Source: Telopea speciosissima (Eukaryota; Streptophyta; Magnoliopsida; Proteales; Proteaceae). From it: a DNA stretch of 64,000 nucleotides. The position numbers and the translations under genes are program-made. The stretch spans positions 66,644,984-66,708,983 of the forward strand of contig NC_057919.1 in assembly GCF_018873765.1 (NCBI RefSeq). The letters run 5' to 3'. The notes under the pieces are model-generated. The model was not told the origin of the DNA. It saw nothing but the letters and a program-made list of their open reading frames with translations, and made no database searches. Positions 51,001 through 61,575 of this stretch are shown one piece after another (the stretch's first letter is position 1; each line of letters opens with the position of its first letter).

Positions 51001-54000
51001 TTTGATTACAGAGCAAGCAAAGGGATTTTCTTGGGGTATTACTCAAAGAGCAAGGCCTAGAAGTGCTTCAATAAAAGATTGGGGAAAATTGTAGAGTATG
51101 CAGATGTACCGGTCGATGAACAGTTGCCCCACTCTAAACCAGTAGAGCTTGAAGATCAAACTTTTGAAGAGTTTGATTATGATGTGGTTTTGGAAGTTCA
51201 GAAGCATGAAGATGCAGGCATAGATGCTCATGAGCCAGACACAGAGACAGAGAAGGATTGTAGACCAAAAAATGGAAAGTGGCAAAAAGTTCATCCCCCA
51301 CATCATGTCCTTGGACACCCATATGTAGAAGGTATGCAGACAAGGAGGGTAGCTGCTACTTATTCTCTGCTCTCGTAGGTTGAACCTAACTCAGTTGGGG
51401 AGGCATGTAAGGATGAACACTGGGTCAAGGCAATGAACGAAGAACTGACCAGATAAAGAAGAACAATAACTGGGAGTTAGTTCCTAGATCGGTAGACAAG
51501 AACATCATAGGCACCAAATGGGTCTTCAGGAATAAGTTGAACAAAGATGGCCAGGTGGTTAGAAACAAAGCCAAACTTGTGTGCCAAGGGTATGCTCAGG
51601 ACTTAGGTAGAGGGGATAGACTTCGATGAGATGTTTGCATCGGTAGTGAGGAGGCGCTGACCTTCTAGGCCTAAAAATCCCGCCTCAATGTTTGCAAAAT
51701 GACTAGAACCTGGTACCTTGGTTCTGATACCAATTGTTGGTCTTTCGGATCAAGCTCTTACTGCTACGCTAAAGCCAATTGGTGGTAGTGAGGGCGCAAC
51801 TTTATTTCCTTATGTAGGGCGTGCGGTTAGTCCCAGAGTCACGAGGAGACGCTGACTTTCTAGGCCCTATAGGTTCTTTCTTAAACTGGATTTCTTTTCA
51901 ATTCCTCCACTGTCCTTTTTTTAAAAAAAAATTCTAGAGACAATTGGCTCTTAATTTGAGCATTAGAAGAGTTGCTTGTGTTCCTTAGAGATTCGAACCT
52001 TGCTTTACGATTTCCTAGGTTTGACTTGGGGTTGCTGGATATTTGTCTTGAGGTGGTGCTGAATTTTTCAGTTGATCTGGTTAGTGCTGTTGGATTGTCT
52101 CTCCGTAGGAGATATGAGTTGAATTTTGGTTGCTGTAGTTAATGAAACTTCTTGTTAGGAGGTGTGGAATGAGTTCTTCACTGTTCTAAGGGAGAGATAT
52201 TAGGCCTTCAATGATTTACAGAATTTGTTGATTCTCACTAGCTTAGCCATTTGCATATAAAATAACTATTGTGAAAATCAGTATAGGTTGCAAGTTTGAC
52301 TTTCCCTTGAAAGTGTACTAATAGGCCTTCTGTCCTCTTCTTAACATAGCCTTATCCCAACTACTGGTGTTGGCTACAGTAACTGTTTTGACTTTTCTTG
52401 CATGAACCATCTGGTTATTGATTTTTTTACTGCTGATGACTTCTTTCCATCTTTACAACTAGAATGGATGTTTTTCTTAAAGATGTCTGCTTCTTTCTGC
52501 CATGAGTAATATTTTGCTTTTGATGAACAGTATGGGGGCTTTCATTCTTAGTGCTGGCACCAAGGGTAAGTTGCTTCTTTGGCTTTTATTACCAGAAAAC
52601 AAAGTTCCTCTTTCATGGTTAATAATTTCTCACTGATCTTGCTGAACTTGTTCTTTTTTCACTACCTTAACAAGGAAAACGATATAGCTTACCAAACTCA
52701 AGGATAATGATTCATCAACCCCTTGGTGGGGCTCAAGGTGGCCAAACTGATATCGACATTCAGGTAAAATTCCCTTATTAATCAATTCTTCTTGGGAAAA
52801 ACATTTAGTATGTTTCATTGCGGGGGGGGGGGGGGTATTGGGCGTGTTCTTTGTTCCAAGTAAGTGTTGGTTCCTCTTAAAATGCGTAGACATGCTTCCC
52901 CCCACTCCCTGATAGAGCTTAGGTACATTTAAGGGGGGTGATTCTTGATATAGCTTAGGCATATATATTCACATGTAGTATTTAATGAAAGTAGTCAACT
53001 AGGCTAAGGTGGCCTAACATTAATTCTGTTTGAAACATGGACTGATAGAAATAAATGGAGTCCTAGTGACACTGTCACACTAGGAGTGCTTAAATTAAGT
53101 TAGGATTTAGGGAAAATGATGGTGAATGGATTTAAATTTAGAATTGATGTAATTAGGGTTTTGATGAGGTTGGGTCACGGTGTTGGTATGGGTTCTGGCA
53201 TTGATGGACATGAAAGAGCCCCTATTGAGGAATCTATAGAGGCTAAGGTTTGATGGTATTTGCTGGACCTGTTTAAGTGTTGACTGGAGAGGTTATGGGG
53301 ATGATGCAATGGTTGATTTAATGATGAAAATAATGCTGAGAGGGAATGGTTTGTGGTTGGAATAGGCTGCGTAGCATAAACAGAAAGTAGGAAGTAGGGG
53401 AGAGGGCAAAGAAGAGAGAAATACCTTTGGATCCAACTTTAAATAGGATGTGAATCCACAAGCAACAGCACAAAGATTTGAAAAGGGGGGGGGGGGGGAG
53501 GTGTTGGAGGGAACACTTCTTTGATTCTAAAATTCATGCAAAAGATATCAGTTTAAATGGTTGTTGCCCGACCCAAGTCCTTTGACAATTAGGACTTCCT
53601 AATTTCCTTATTCACAACCACTTAATATAAGTCATGCCAAGCAATTTTTACCTCTCTCAAAGCAGCTGACCTGCCAAGAAAGGCCAAATACTACCAAAAC
53701 TAGAACTAAATGCCAAAGAAATGACATCACAAAGTGCCCTTGTATGTATTTAATTACAAAACTGCCTCTGTGATACAAAATGTAACTTTAATTGACAATA
53801 TCTTCCAATTTACTGGTTCTGTAACTATACTGTTTGAACCCCATTGAGCTATAATACTGGCATAATATCTACCCTCAATGACATCTTGGGTGGTGCTCAC
53901 TAGCAACGTATAGCCTACTGCTAACTGTGAAAGCCTATAATAGATCCTTTTGTTTTTTCTTTCCCCTCTGGAAGCTTGCATTCCCTCTCCAAGCAGGCAA

Positions 54001-57000
54001 GCATTCAGTAGTTATCAAAATCTTACAAAAATTTACATGTCTAAAAAAATTGTCTTTTACAGAAGCACTTCAGTATTGGTATATGGTGCTTCCATGGCCT
54101 TCTTTTAATTTTCAGATGGCATCTTGGGTATAATTTTATGGAGAAGTCTGTCTGAGCAAGTGGCGTAGACTACAGTAGCTCCCTTTATCTCTCTCCTCTC
54201 TGCCTCCGTATCGACGAATTGTGTTCCACGCTCTTCATTGGCTGGCTTCCCAACCCCATTGGCTTAGAGAACCTGCTCCCATAATTTTATATGCATTTTG
54301 TACCACATTGATTGGTTTGGAGGATAGTTGTCAAGGTCATAGTTCGAGATCTTGTTTTTTTGAGAAGTCGAGTCGAGTTGGTATATGAGTTAAAAAATTA
54401 CACTTTTTTAGTCGAGATCTCGGGTTGACCCAGATCTCGACCCATCTACCTCTTTAAAAGTCACCGAGATCTCTTTTTTGGAGAAGTCAAGTCGAGTTGG
54501 TATATGAGTTAAAAAATTACACTTTTTCGGTCGAGATCTCGGGTCGACCCAGATCTCGACCCATCTACCTCTTTAAAAGTCATCTAACTCGACAGAACTC
54601 GATAGAACTCGATCAACTTTTGTCCAAAAGCTGTTTTCTTCCCCATTTGAAGGCTGTGACTCATTTTAGCCAGCACTTGAGTTCGACAAACAAAGCAGTG
54701 GGTCAGGTTTTGGGCACATATTCCCAGTTCCAAACCAGTCACACCCATACATGCCTCAATATGACAGTAGCAGTGGATCTCACGCCTCATGGCAACAGCT
54801 ATACCCTAGGATAAGGGACTTGACATATGCTGATGACAACTCTTATATGCTTGCTGTGGAGCACTATATGCAACAGTGCAACAACACACTGTCATGGGAA
54901 GACTATGTGGCACTACTGGCCCAGTAGTACTGGGGACTGAATACTTTTTTTAATGATAGGGGACTGAATACTTGATTCAAACTCAGTTTATGTGATGATA
55001 GTTGTAACTTGTAACATTGTTAAACAGTTTGATGTATCACTTTAACATTTCTAATGCTTATTTAAGTTGTTTAGCTATTGATTGAATGTTTTGCTTGCTT
55101 TCTATTTCTAAACTATGTGTAAAGAGGGTATTTTAGTACGTCATCGCCTACCAACTTAGGGTCCGAAGTAAAACTCCTATTTGGACTGTTTTTGTAAAAT
55201 CTGATAATGCCATTGTGTTTAAATGACCTAAAATAGGCTGAATACCAAGTTTAGAACCAAACTAGGTCTAAAACCCACCGAGTTAAGGTTTTGAGTTGAA
55301 AAAAAAAGAAGCACCCAACTCGATCGAGATCTCGGTTTTTCCCAGGGTCAAGTTCCGAGTTTGGATGGGCGCCTTGGTCATCTGGGAAAAGCCTAGGTGC
55401 CTTGTTGGTGTCGCCTTAGTTTTTCACCCCTCCAACACCTTGGGTTGCATAGCACTTTTGTAACTATGAGTCCATAAGGGGTGATTCAACATTTATTTTT
55501 TGTTTTTCTCTCTTTCTTTTTTTTTTTTTTTGCCTCCCTTTCTTTTTCTGATATACTCACTACCACATAAAAGACTCCTCCCGGGAGCTAGCCACCTTTC
55601 CCTCTGGAATTGAACATTTTTGAGTTATAGTCAACATAGTCTTTAGAAATGCATACTCTATTGTCTTCATCTCTTTCGGTGCTAATCCCATCAAATTTTG
55701 CAGTGATGCTTTTCCAAAAATGGGTTATCAGGGAGAACTTTGAGTTACCGGAATTGACTCAATCACTCAAACCGACTCTAAACCAACTTCCCATTCTCTT
55801 ATATAAAATTGCCCAATTCTGATTTTTATGGTTGCTTCCACTCCGAATGCTAAATGACTTTTATTTCCAGAAACTTTTCTTCATCTCTTGTAATTGCTTC
55901 ATTATTCTTCAAGAATGCCTCCATTGTCCCTTGATCCCCCATCATCACCATCTTCGTGTCTTTTTTGGAGTATGCATGATCAAGCAGTGCAGCAACATAT
56001 TTCCAAATCTTTTGATGGATGAGGACCATGTTATGGGGGCATCAATTAAAGAGCAACGAGGAAATGATCTGAAATGATTTTGTATGGATTGAGTGAGTTA
56101 TGCTAAATTCCTAGTATGTTCCTCCTGTTATTTGATAACAAAAGCCTATCTTGTCCACGACACACTGGGTCTGCATCCTCTTGGTGCTTACTCCATAAAA
56201 TTTTGGCTTTGTGATGCTTTTCTACCTCTGCAAATTGGTTCTCACTGTTTTACCAGAATCAACATGAATTCACAGTTTGTCAACTTGAATCTCTTCCTTT
56301 CTATCTTCTAAACGAACCCAATTTCCTATTTTCTTTATCTATAATATTCAACTCTGTTTTTTCATTATTGTTCCTTGCCCGAAGTGGAATGTCTCTTTTT
56401 GGAAATTGTTTCTGTTGATCCCTTGTAAATGCTGCATTTCTATAAGCATTTTTGTCACTTTATCCCACCTCTTCAGCTTTGGATCTCTTATAGATGAAAC
56501 ATGAGCAGCAGCACATATTCAAGTAATTAATTGATGAGGAGTGTGTTTGGGAGGTTCTGATTAAAGAGTAGTGAGGAAATAGCCCATGCAATGTTCTAAC
56601 CACATCTAGGTAGATTATGAAACTGGTGTGGTGCACATGCCGGTTTGGATGGGTCCTTCCATAATGTTATGAAAGGAATTTGTAGCATTGGAGATCTCTT
56701 TGGCAGAGCCTGGGATTCTCCTGTATGAACACCATTTTGTCACTTCTAACATCATTATTGTAGTAATGGGTGAACAACAGCCTGACATGACATGTGCTTA
56801 TCATGTTTTCGTTTTGGTATCATAGCCTGGGGTTACCCTATATCCTATGCGTTCACCATGGTCCTTGGTTCTGCCATTGTTTCACAGGAGTAATATATCT
56901 TATGTTTCTTTAAGAATGCACCACTAACCAGTGACCATGTTATTTTCCAGGCAAATGAGATGCTGCATCACAAGGCCAATTTAAATGGGTACCTCTCCTA

Positions 57001-57154
57001 CCACACTGGCCAAAGCCTTGAGAAGATCAATCAGGACACTGACCGTGATTTCTTCATGAGTGCAAAAGAAGCTAAAGAGTATGGTCTCATAGATGGTGTC
57101 ATCCTGAATCCTCTGAAAGCCTTTCAGCCACTAACAGCTAGTGCTGAACAGTGA
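39051..57154 (+). CDS. CLPP5: Plastid ATP-dependent Clp protease proteolytic subunit 5
   Basis: A catalytic subunit of the stromal Clp protease core, which degrades unfolded or targeted plastid proteins together with ClpC/ClpD chaperones. Nine coding exons: 39051-39178, 39273-39374, 39466-39583, 39678-39770, 40655-40700, 40829-40901, 52531-52565, 52675-52763, 56951-57154. They give 888 nt, 295 residues plus TGA, with all phases consistent. The first 80 or so residues ([14 protein letters not shown]...) are Ser/Thr-rich and basic, a chloroplast transit peptide. The mature part begins near [19 protein letters not shown]. The triad is complete: Ser187 in GLAASMGAF, His212 in [10 protein letters not shown] and Asp261 in [11 protein letters not shown], with the 25- and 49-residue spacings of E. 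coli ClpP. The close match to Arabidopsis CLPP5, recalled from memory, separates it from CLPP3, 4 and 6. Intron 6 is 11.6 kb and intron 8 is 4.2 kb. Confidence 0.97.
42515..42849. mobile_element. Non-autonomous hAT-type MITE with 8-bp TSD
   Basis: A 335-bp element with terminal inverted repeats catagtactaaaa and, reversed, catggtactaaatc. It is flanked by a perfect 8-bp duplication CTTCTTAC at 42507-42514 and 42850-42857. The interior is packed with gaaatttcg / cggaaatttcgg words on both strands. It interrupts the C-terminal tail coding region of gypsy-1. The 8-bp duplication and shared subterminal words tie it to the larger hAT element at 45878-48863. Confidence 0.88.
43446..43839 (-). repeat. 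197-bp tandem duplication inside gypsy-1 pol
   Basis: The segment beginning cctctgtaatgtggcgcaag at 43446 recurs at 43643 and runs in parallel to about 43839, with a few substitutions and a 1-bp loss in the second copy. Because the period is not a multiple of three it breaks the integrase-to-chromodomain reading frame. Confidence 0.88.
45878..48863 (+). mobile_element. hAT transposon, 2986 bp, with TIR and 8-bp TSD
   Basis: Ends are a perfect 12-bp inverted repeat CATAGTTCGAGA. The element sits between two copies of the 8-bp duplication GTGGTAGA (45870-45877 and 48864-48871), exactly as expected for hAT. Removing it and one TSD rejoins the gypsy-2 gag reading frame. Subterminal regions (45884-46070 and 48735-48855) are dense in cgaaatttcg-type words, likely transposase binding sites. 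An A/T-rich leader of about 850 bp precedes a plus-strand transposase gene that is frameshifted and lacks its 3' part. Confidence 0.92.
46918..48299 (+). pseudogene. hAT transposase, frameshifted and 3'-truncated
   Basis: The first frame, from ATG 46918, carries a basic N terminus and a BED-type zinc finger ([20 protein letters not shown]). Near 47500 the coding frame shifts; the second frame (47505-48299) has a proline run, then a DUF659-type core ([50 protein letters not shown]). The two catalytic aspartates are plausible in CDGWTG and VTDNGSN. The C-terminal region with the catalytic glutamate and the hAT dimerisation domain is absent before the element ends. It is unlikely to make active transposase. 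Confidence 0.85.
49874..50560. mobile_element. Fragment of an hAT-like element with CTCGG/CGAG-rich end
   Basis: It begins atggtttgaaaactcgggtc directly where the gypsy-2 3' LTR stops. The end is rich in ctcgg and accgagt words. An inner block, gtgggttttagacctagttt...cctattttaggccatttaaacacaatg, recurs in inverted orientation at about 55200-55290 in the element of intron 8. The right boundary is not resolved and is placed just before copia coding sequence. Confidence 0.5.
50576..51655 (+). mobile_element. Ty1/copia pol fragment (copia-4), degenerate
   Basis: Plus-strand frames show a pre-integrase motif ([19 protein letters not shown]), an integrase start ([20 protein letters not shown]), the integrase tail ([19 protein letters not shown]) and the start of RT (GTKWVF and [10 protein letters not shown] in broken frames). 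Several stops and a missing integrase middle show a dead fragment. No LTR pair was found. It ends abruptly near 51655 at the boundary with unrelated sequence. Confidence 0.8.
51656..52530. other. Rest of CLPP5 intron 6, with an antisense LTR/primer-site-like junction
   Basis: At about 51718-51745 the sequence ggttctgataccaattgttgg is, on the minus strand, an LTR end CA followed by TTGGTATCAGAACC, the layout of an LTR/primer-site junction. Two gag-gcgctgac-ttctaggcc words (51652 and 51846) flank about 190 bp between them. A scrap tagccttatcccaactactggtgttggctaca at 52348-52378 resembles the RTE LINE 3' tail seen at 29910. The remaining bases show nothing recognisable. Confidence 0.4.
54338..55365. 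mobile_element. Deleted hAT-family element in CLPP5 intron 8
   Basis: The left end CATAGTTCGAGATC repeats the 12-bp TIR of the 45878 element. Next comes a 119-bp tandem repeat of tcgagatctcgg words. A plus-strand stretch near 54750-54925 reads [18 protein letters not shown]...EHYMQQCN, which looks like a transposase C-terminal tail. The right side has the block shared with 49874-50560. The right TIR and the TSD could not be fixed. The left flank gatagttgtcaaggt suggests the landing site was a Mutator-like MITE of the 32176 type. Confidence 0.55.
54362..54599. repeat. 119-bp tandem repeat, two units
   Basis: Units start gagaagtcgagtcgagttgg at 54362 and gagaagtcaagtcgagttgg at 54481 and run in parallel through cagatctcgacccatctacc, with about five differences. 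The repeat is subterminal in an hAT-like element and carries many cgagatct palindromic words. Confidence 0.85.
55600..56600 (+). other. Part of CLPP5 intron 8 with a faint ancient internal duplication
   Basis: Two stretches, about 55650-56080 and 56150-56600, share loosely spaced words such as catcaaattttg/cataaaattttg, tgtgatgctttt, gattaaagag-a-cgaggaaat and gatgagga. This suggests an old duplication of about 500 bp. No coding content is recognised. Confidence 0.3.
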
Positions 57155-58865
57155 AGACTGGTATCACATCTCGCCTTTACACATCAAGTGCGGCTCTTCT
57201 TTCTGGGAACCATATCAGAGAATGAACAGGGGAAGACCTTAATGTTGCTTGTCCTTGCTAAGGTTTAATGGTATGATGGATGCATCTTCCACAGAGAAGC
57301 ATTTAAACAGTTTTTTAGTTATTACACCGTGAAATACAAAGCTCGAGACAAATCATTGTTAAAAGTCAAATTTTAAGTTTTTGGCCTGCACAGTTTCTTG
57401 AACATTCTCAGGAAACCTACTAGAGTTTACCCTGGATCTTACTTGTCAATCATTTTAAATTCTTTAGTATTGAAGGACAGAAATATATGGTTCCGAGTGT
57501 TGGAAGACCCCAAATTGTGTAACTAGCTTTCAAAAATGACAAGCATGACCCAATTATGCAGAGTGAAAGGACAGGAGGGAAGCCATTGCCTGTGCTGTAT
57601 TGAATTATTCGATAGGATGTCCTTGAGCGTAAGTGGGAGCCTAAACAACGCTTCTACATGGCAATGTTCTTGAAATTTAATGTTTAAGATAGATGACGAA
57701 ATCTCATTTAGCACCTCGTACCACATTAGCTTTAGCTTAGCCTAATATGACTTACTAACCTAATCTACTTTGATGTTTAGAATCAAGTTGTGGTTTTTGG
57801 AGTATTAATACTGCGATTGCTTTCAGGTATACTTGTGAAATTCTTTATATCTTCTTTCAGATAAAGGGAATCTTTCTCTGGACTGAATGTAATCTTCGTC
57901 TTCATTTTTCTTCAGTGTAAAACATTTTCATTACCTTCTTCTTTCCCTCTCTCACTCTCTCTCTCAAGTCCTGCATCTCCCTCTACACGGAGACCTTGTA
58001 AGAGTTGCAGGTTCTCTAGACGTCAGTGTTGAATCTAGTTCTCTCCACATATATAATAGAGAGGGAGAGAGTGGTCTGAAAGTGTGGATCACGTATATTA
58101 TTTTAGTAATCAGAGAATGTATGTCACTCTCCTAGAGATGTGTAGAGGCTTATTGACAATGGTAGCTGCTGTGCATCCACAAGAAGGCAGTGAAGAGCTT
58201 TGAAATGATGAATTTTCTGTAGAACAGTCCTTGCACGTTGAGTAGCATTTCTGGATAAATATAGTTTACTGCTGATGAATGGCTTGACTTTACGTCGTTA
58301 GGCTGCGGCGGAGAATACACTAACATGAATACCCCCTCCGGCTCTCAAAGACAAGAAGGTAACAACTGGGGAGCTCCATCTAGAAGCTAAGTGGTGGAGG
58401 TTGTTGGAAGGGAAATGTTAATTAAGTTGCAAGGTTATATGGATATTCTCCTAACCTATTTTTTTAATTTGGTAGGTTGCCTCCCAGAAATACAGAAGTT
58501 GTAAGCCTGGAGGAAATGATAAGGACTAAGGAGAATCCAATCTTCCACCTTGATTGGGAGTTGGAGAGACTTGGAGGCCATCGCCCAAAAAAAACAAAAA
58601 AAAAAAAAAAAAACTACTTGACTAAGTCTTTTATGCATATAAAATGTATCAGCTAAATGACATCCTAACCCATCATGGATGGCCTATGTCAACTGACAAT
58701 CCTCGATCGTGACCTCCACCTTATGTTCTTAATCGGCATGAATTGCAATCATAGATTAAAGGTGTTCTTATGGTCTTTACATTGTCAAACAAGGAAAGTT
58801 TTTGAGTTTTAAGAGTTTCTGAGTTTCCTCTTCAAGATTTCAATCAACAACAGGGTAAGGCACAA
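57155..58865. other. CLPP5 3' UTR and intergenic region
   Basis: The 3' UTR of CLPP5 occupies an undefined first part. Nothing else is recognised apart from a ctctct/gagaga palindromic stretch at 57945-58075 and a segment ending in an A-rich run (58586-58614), which might be a short retroposed sequence. The promoter of the next gene lies just upstream of 58866. Confidence 0.45.
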
Positions 58866-59741
58866 ATGGGTTTGGAAACATGGAAGGAAAGAGGTCGGCA
58901 GCTTTTGAAGTACTTGCAGACACCATTCCTGAAAGAATCATTCTATATCATCACCCTCTCCCTTCTCAGCCTCATCCTTCCACTCGCCTTTCTCCTATTA
59001 GCCAGGCTCGCCAATGTCCATTACATCCTTTCCTCCACATCTCTACCACTTTCCTCCTTGTTCCCACTCTCCTTCTTTTACACCAACACAAACCTTCTTC
59101 ACCTTTTTGTTTCCTCCATCAGTGTCACCTCTCTTCTCAGGACTTTGATGGGTCACTTTGATTTCACCTTATTCAGGAACAGCAACAGCAAGACCACCTC
59201 CCATGCCCACCTCTACGCCGCCTGGACTTTCCTCTGCACCTTCCATATCTGTGTTGTATTAGGCATTGAAGGGACAATGGCTTCTGGGCTTTGGACCGTT
59301 GACTTGGATGTGATCGGCGAAGGCAGTTATAGGAACTTGATGAGTCGGGTTGTGTTCTTCATAGGATTGCACGAAACTATGCTTCATTGGTCCAGAACCA
59401 TTGTGAGACCGGTGGTGGATGATACAGTGTTTGGGGTTGTGAGGAAGGAAAAGTGGGTAGAGAGGGTGGCTATGGCTGCTAGCTTTAGTGGGTTGTGGTG
59501 GTGGGGTCTGAGGACCGAGGTGGAGGCATTGGTGGTCATCCTTGAGGTCAAACGAGAACTGTGGATGCAAGTGGAACTCGCTGATCTTGTTAATTGCTGG
59601 CTCTATTACCTCACAGTAACGATTGCCTTGGTTAGGCTCATCAAAGGCTTCGTTTGGTTCATTAACCTCATGTTCTGCAGAGGCCTTCCAAGAAGCTCCG
59701 GTAGCTCCGGCGCGGATGATGATGACGATAGCAAGGTCTAA
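58866..59741 (+). CDS. Uncharacterised plant multi-pass membrane protein
   Basis: A single-exon frame of 291 residues with strong coding character but no domain I can name. The start is the first ATG in frame (MGLETWKERGRQLLKYLQTP). Hydrophobic segments are visible at about residues 25-48 (FYIITLSLLSLILPLAFLLL), 68-92, 115-140 (YAAWTFLCTFHICVVLGIEG), 160-172 (VVFFIGLHETMLHW), 205-222 (AASFSGLWWWGL) and 240-270 (CWLYYLTVTIALVRLIKGFV), suggesting four to six membrane spans. There is no cleavable signal; the N terminus is basic. The C-terminal tail is SSGSSGADDDDDSKV. It lies 1.7 kb downstream of CLPP5 on the same strand. A further frame of 93 residues overlaps its 5' part and is a shadow. Function is unknown; I would not assign transport or enzyme activity. 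Confidence 0.8.
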   Translation: MGLETWKERGRQLLKYLQTPFLKESFYIITLSLLSLILPLAFLLLARLANVHYILSSTSLPLSSLFPLSFFYTNTNLLHLFVSSISVTSLLRTLMGHFDFTLFRNSNSKTTSHAHLYAAWTFLCTFHICVVLGIEGTMASGLWTVDLDVIGEGSYRNLMSRVVFFIGLHETMLHWSRTIVRPVVDDTVFGVVRKEKWVERVAMAASFSGLWWWGLRTEVEALVVILEVKRELWMQVELADLVNCWLYYLTVTIALVRLIKGFVWFINLMFCRGLPRSSGSSGADDDDDSKV

Positions 59742-60455
59742 ATCTACCGTAGATACGATCCTGATTCTAGCCGATTCGTCTTGGTCGAACCCTGTACGGA
59801 ACGGAACTTGATTTCTCACCGGTCCATCTGATCCCGATTCTAGCCGGTTAGATCATCCATTTTGACCAAGCCCGATTAATTTCTCACCGGTCCATATGAT
59901 TCGGATTTCGATTCTGGGTTTTTAAACCCTGTTTAAACCAGAACTTAATTACTTCCTGAATTTCAATATTTCTTTTTATTCTTATTTTGGTTATTCTTTG
60001 GTTAGGAAAAATGTAATATTCTCTTGTATTATTTTTCAGATTACACTGGTTGTCTCAGAAATAATCAGCCATTATTGTTCGTTCACAAAAAATATTTGAA
60101 TTTTTTTTTTTTTTTTTAAAGATATACATTGAAGACGAAAATGCTAACCTGAATATGAGGATATTGACCGGATGAAACCAACTCACTCTCAGAAAATATT
60201 TTTATTTTTCTTCCATCCTGTTTTATTCCTGTGTGCTTGCTGGCCTATGATCCAAACAGCAAGGTCGGCCTATGAACCAAGTTGGTGAATAGGTTGGTTG
60301 CCTCCTTCCCTCCTCTTTCTAGGTATCAAATTCTCTGGATCAAACAGAATTTGTCACATGGTCAGATTAGACATAAAAAAAGAGGTTGAAAACCATCTCT
60401 TCTATCTAATTAAAGAATTGCTTCATCATTTGTCCATGTGGCTCAAAATAAGAAG

Positions 60456-61110
60456 CAAGGGTGTTAATTCGGAATCAAAACCGACTGTTTAAAATTGTAT
60501 CGAACCATACTAAAAAAGATTTGGAACAGTTTTAGTATGGAAGAATGGAATCTTTCTTAATTCAGTATGGTACCAGATTCCAAAACGAAACTGTACTGAA
60601 TTATCGATACCATTTTGAATTATGTTTTTTGTACCAAACTGACGCTATATGTATTTTTGTATTTACACATATATAATATGTGTATATAATATATATACAT
60701 TTAAGTGTAAAGGCACAGTGTATAATCTGCAAAAGTCAAAACCCTAAACCTACCAATCATTCTAAATTTTCTAATCCTAATTTCTCTACAGCTCGGGTTG
60801 TGGCATTGTCAGTGCTGTGCTTCTGCTTCATGGCTTCTCTAATCTCCTCTTCAAGGCTCAAGACCTCGACAAGACTTGAATTTCATGCTTCACTGCTTCT
60901 CCTCAACAAATCTTGAACCTCCTACTTCACTGCCTTGTTGCCTTGATACCGAATAAGAAACCGTATTTGATACTGAATAAGAAACCGTTTTTAATATTGA
61001 AAAATTGCAGTTTTTATTCGGCATGGTACGATTTTGATATCTATTTTCTACCTTCTGTATCAAACCGAAACCATACCGAATTCCTGATATCATACTGACT
61101 GACACCCTTA
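60456..61110. mobile_element. Degenerate foldback element, AAGGGTGTYA ends
   Basis: Left end aagggtgttaattcggaatc; the right end reversed reads aagggtgtcagtcagtatg. The interior has paired words such as accatactaaaa/ttttagtatgg and cggtatggt-type sequence. The ends resemble the 7256-7580 element and common hAT-type MITEs. No TSD was resolved. Confidence 0.4.
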
Positions 61111-61390
61111 AACCTTAATAGAAAGCCTTTCAAAAAGAAGGCTATGTAAAGGTAATTTTACCTTTATTATCAATCTTATTATTTTTTGTTGAAACTTAGA
61201 CCTAAGTGAGCATTAAAATCTAATGGCATTTTTTTGCCCTTTTTTTTAGCTAAAGTGGGTATCTAGGCCTTCATCCTGACTATTCCTCAAGCCCCACAGT
61301 CACAGGACCGGATCATTCAAGGATTTAAGTGAAAAACAATTACTTCCAAAGTGAGTGGCCCCAAACAAGTAAGAGGAGTCGAACATCAAT

Positions 61391-61575
61391 TTGGATCCTC
61401 TACTGTTGAGCTGCCTGGCAGGACCCTACTGCCAAGACATAGCAAGGCAGTAAATGACAGCCTTATCCCCACTCGGGCAAGGTGCTCGGGCAGGGGTAAG
61501 GCGGTCATTCCCCACCTTACTGTGTTTTGACAGTAATGTCCTGTCGGACAGCTTGGCAGTAGAGGATCTGAATCC
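61391..61575. mobile_element. Foldback MITE, GGATCCTCTACTG ends
   Basis: Left arm ttggatcctctactgttgag, then cctggcaggaccctactgcc and aggcagtaaatgacagcctt. The right arm reversed reads ggattcagatcctctactgc, then ctgtccgacaggacattactg and aaggtggggaatgaccgcctt. The two halves pair along nearly the full 185 bp. The class is not assigned because no clear TSD is seen. Confidence 0.6.

Noticed and set aside
59259-59819. 186-codon minus-strand frame overlapping the membrane-protein gene
   Set aside because: The plus-strand frame has a clear alternation of hydrophobic segments and an initiator context; the antisense frame is His/Pro-rich with no motif.
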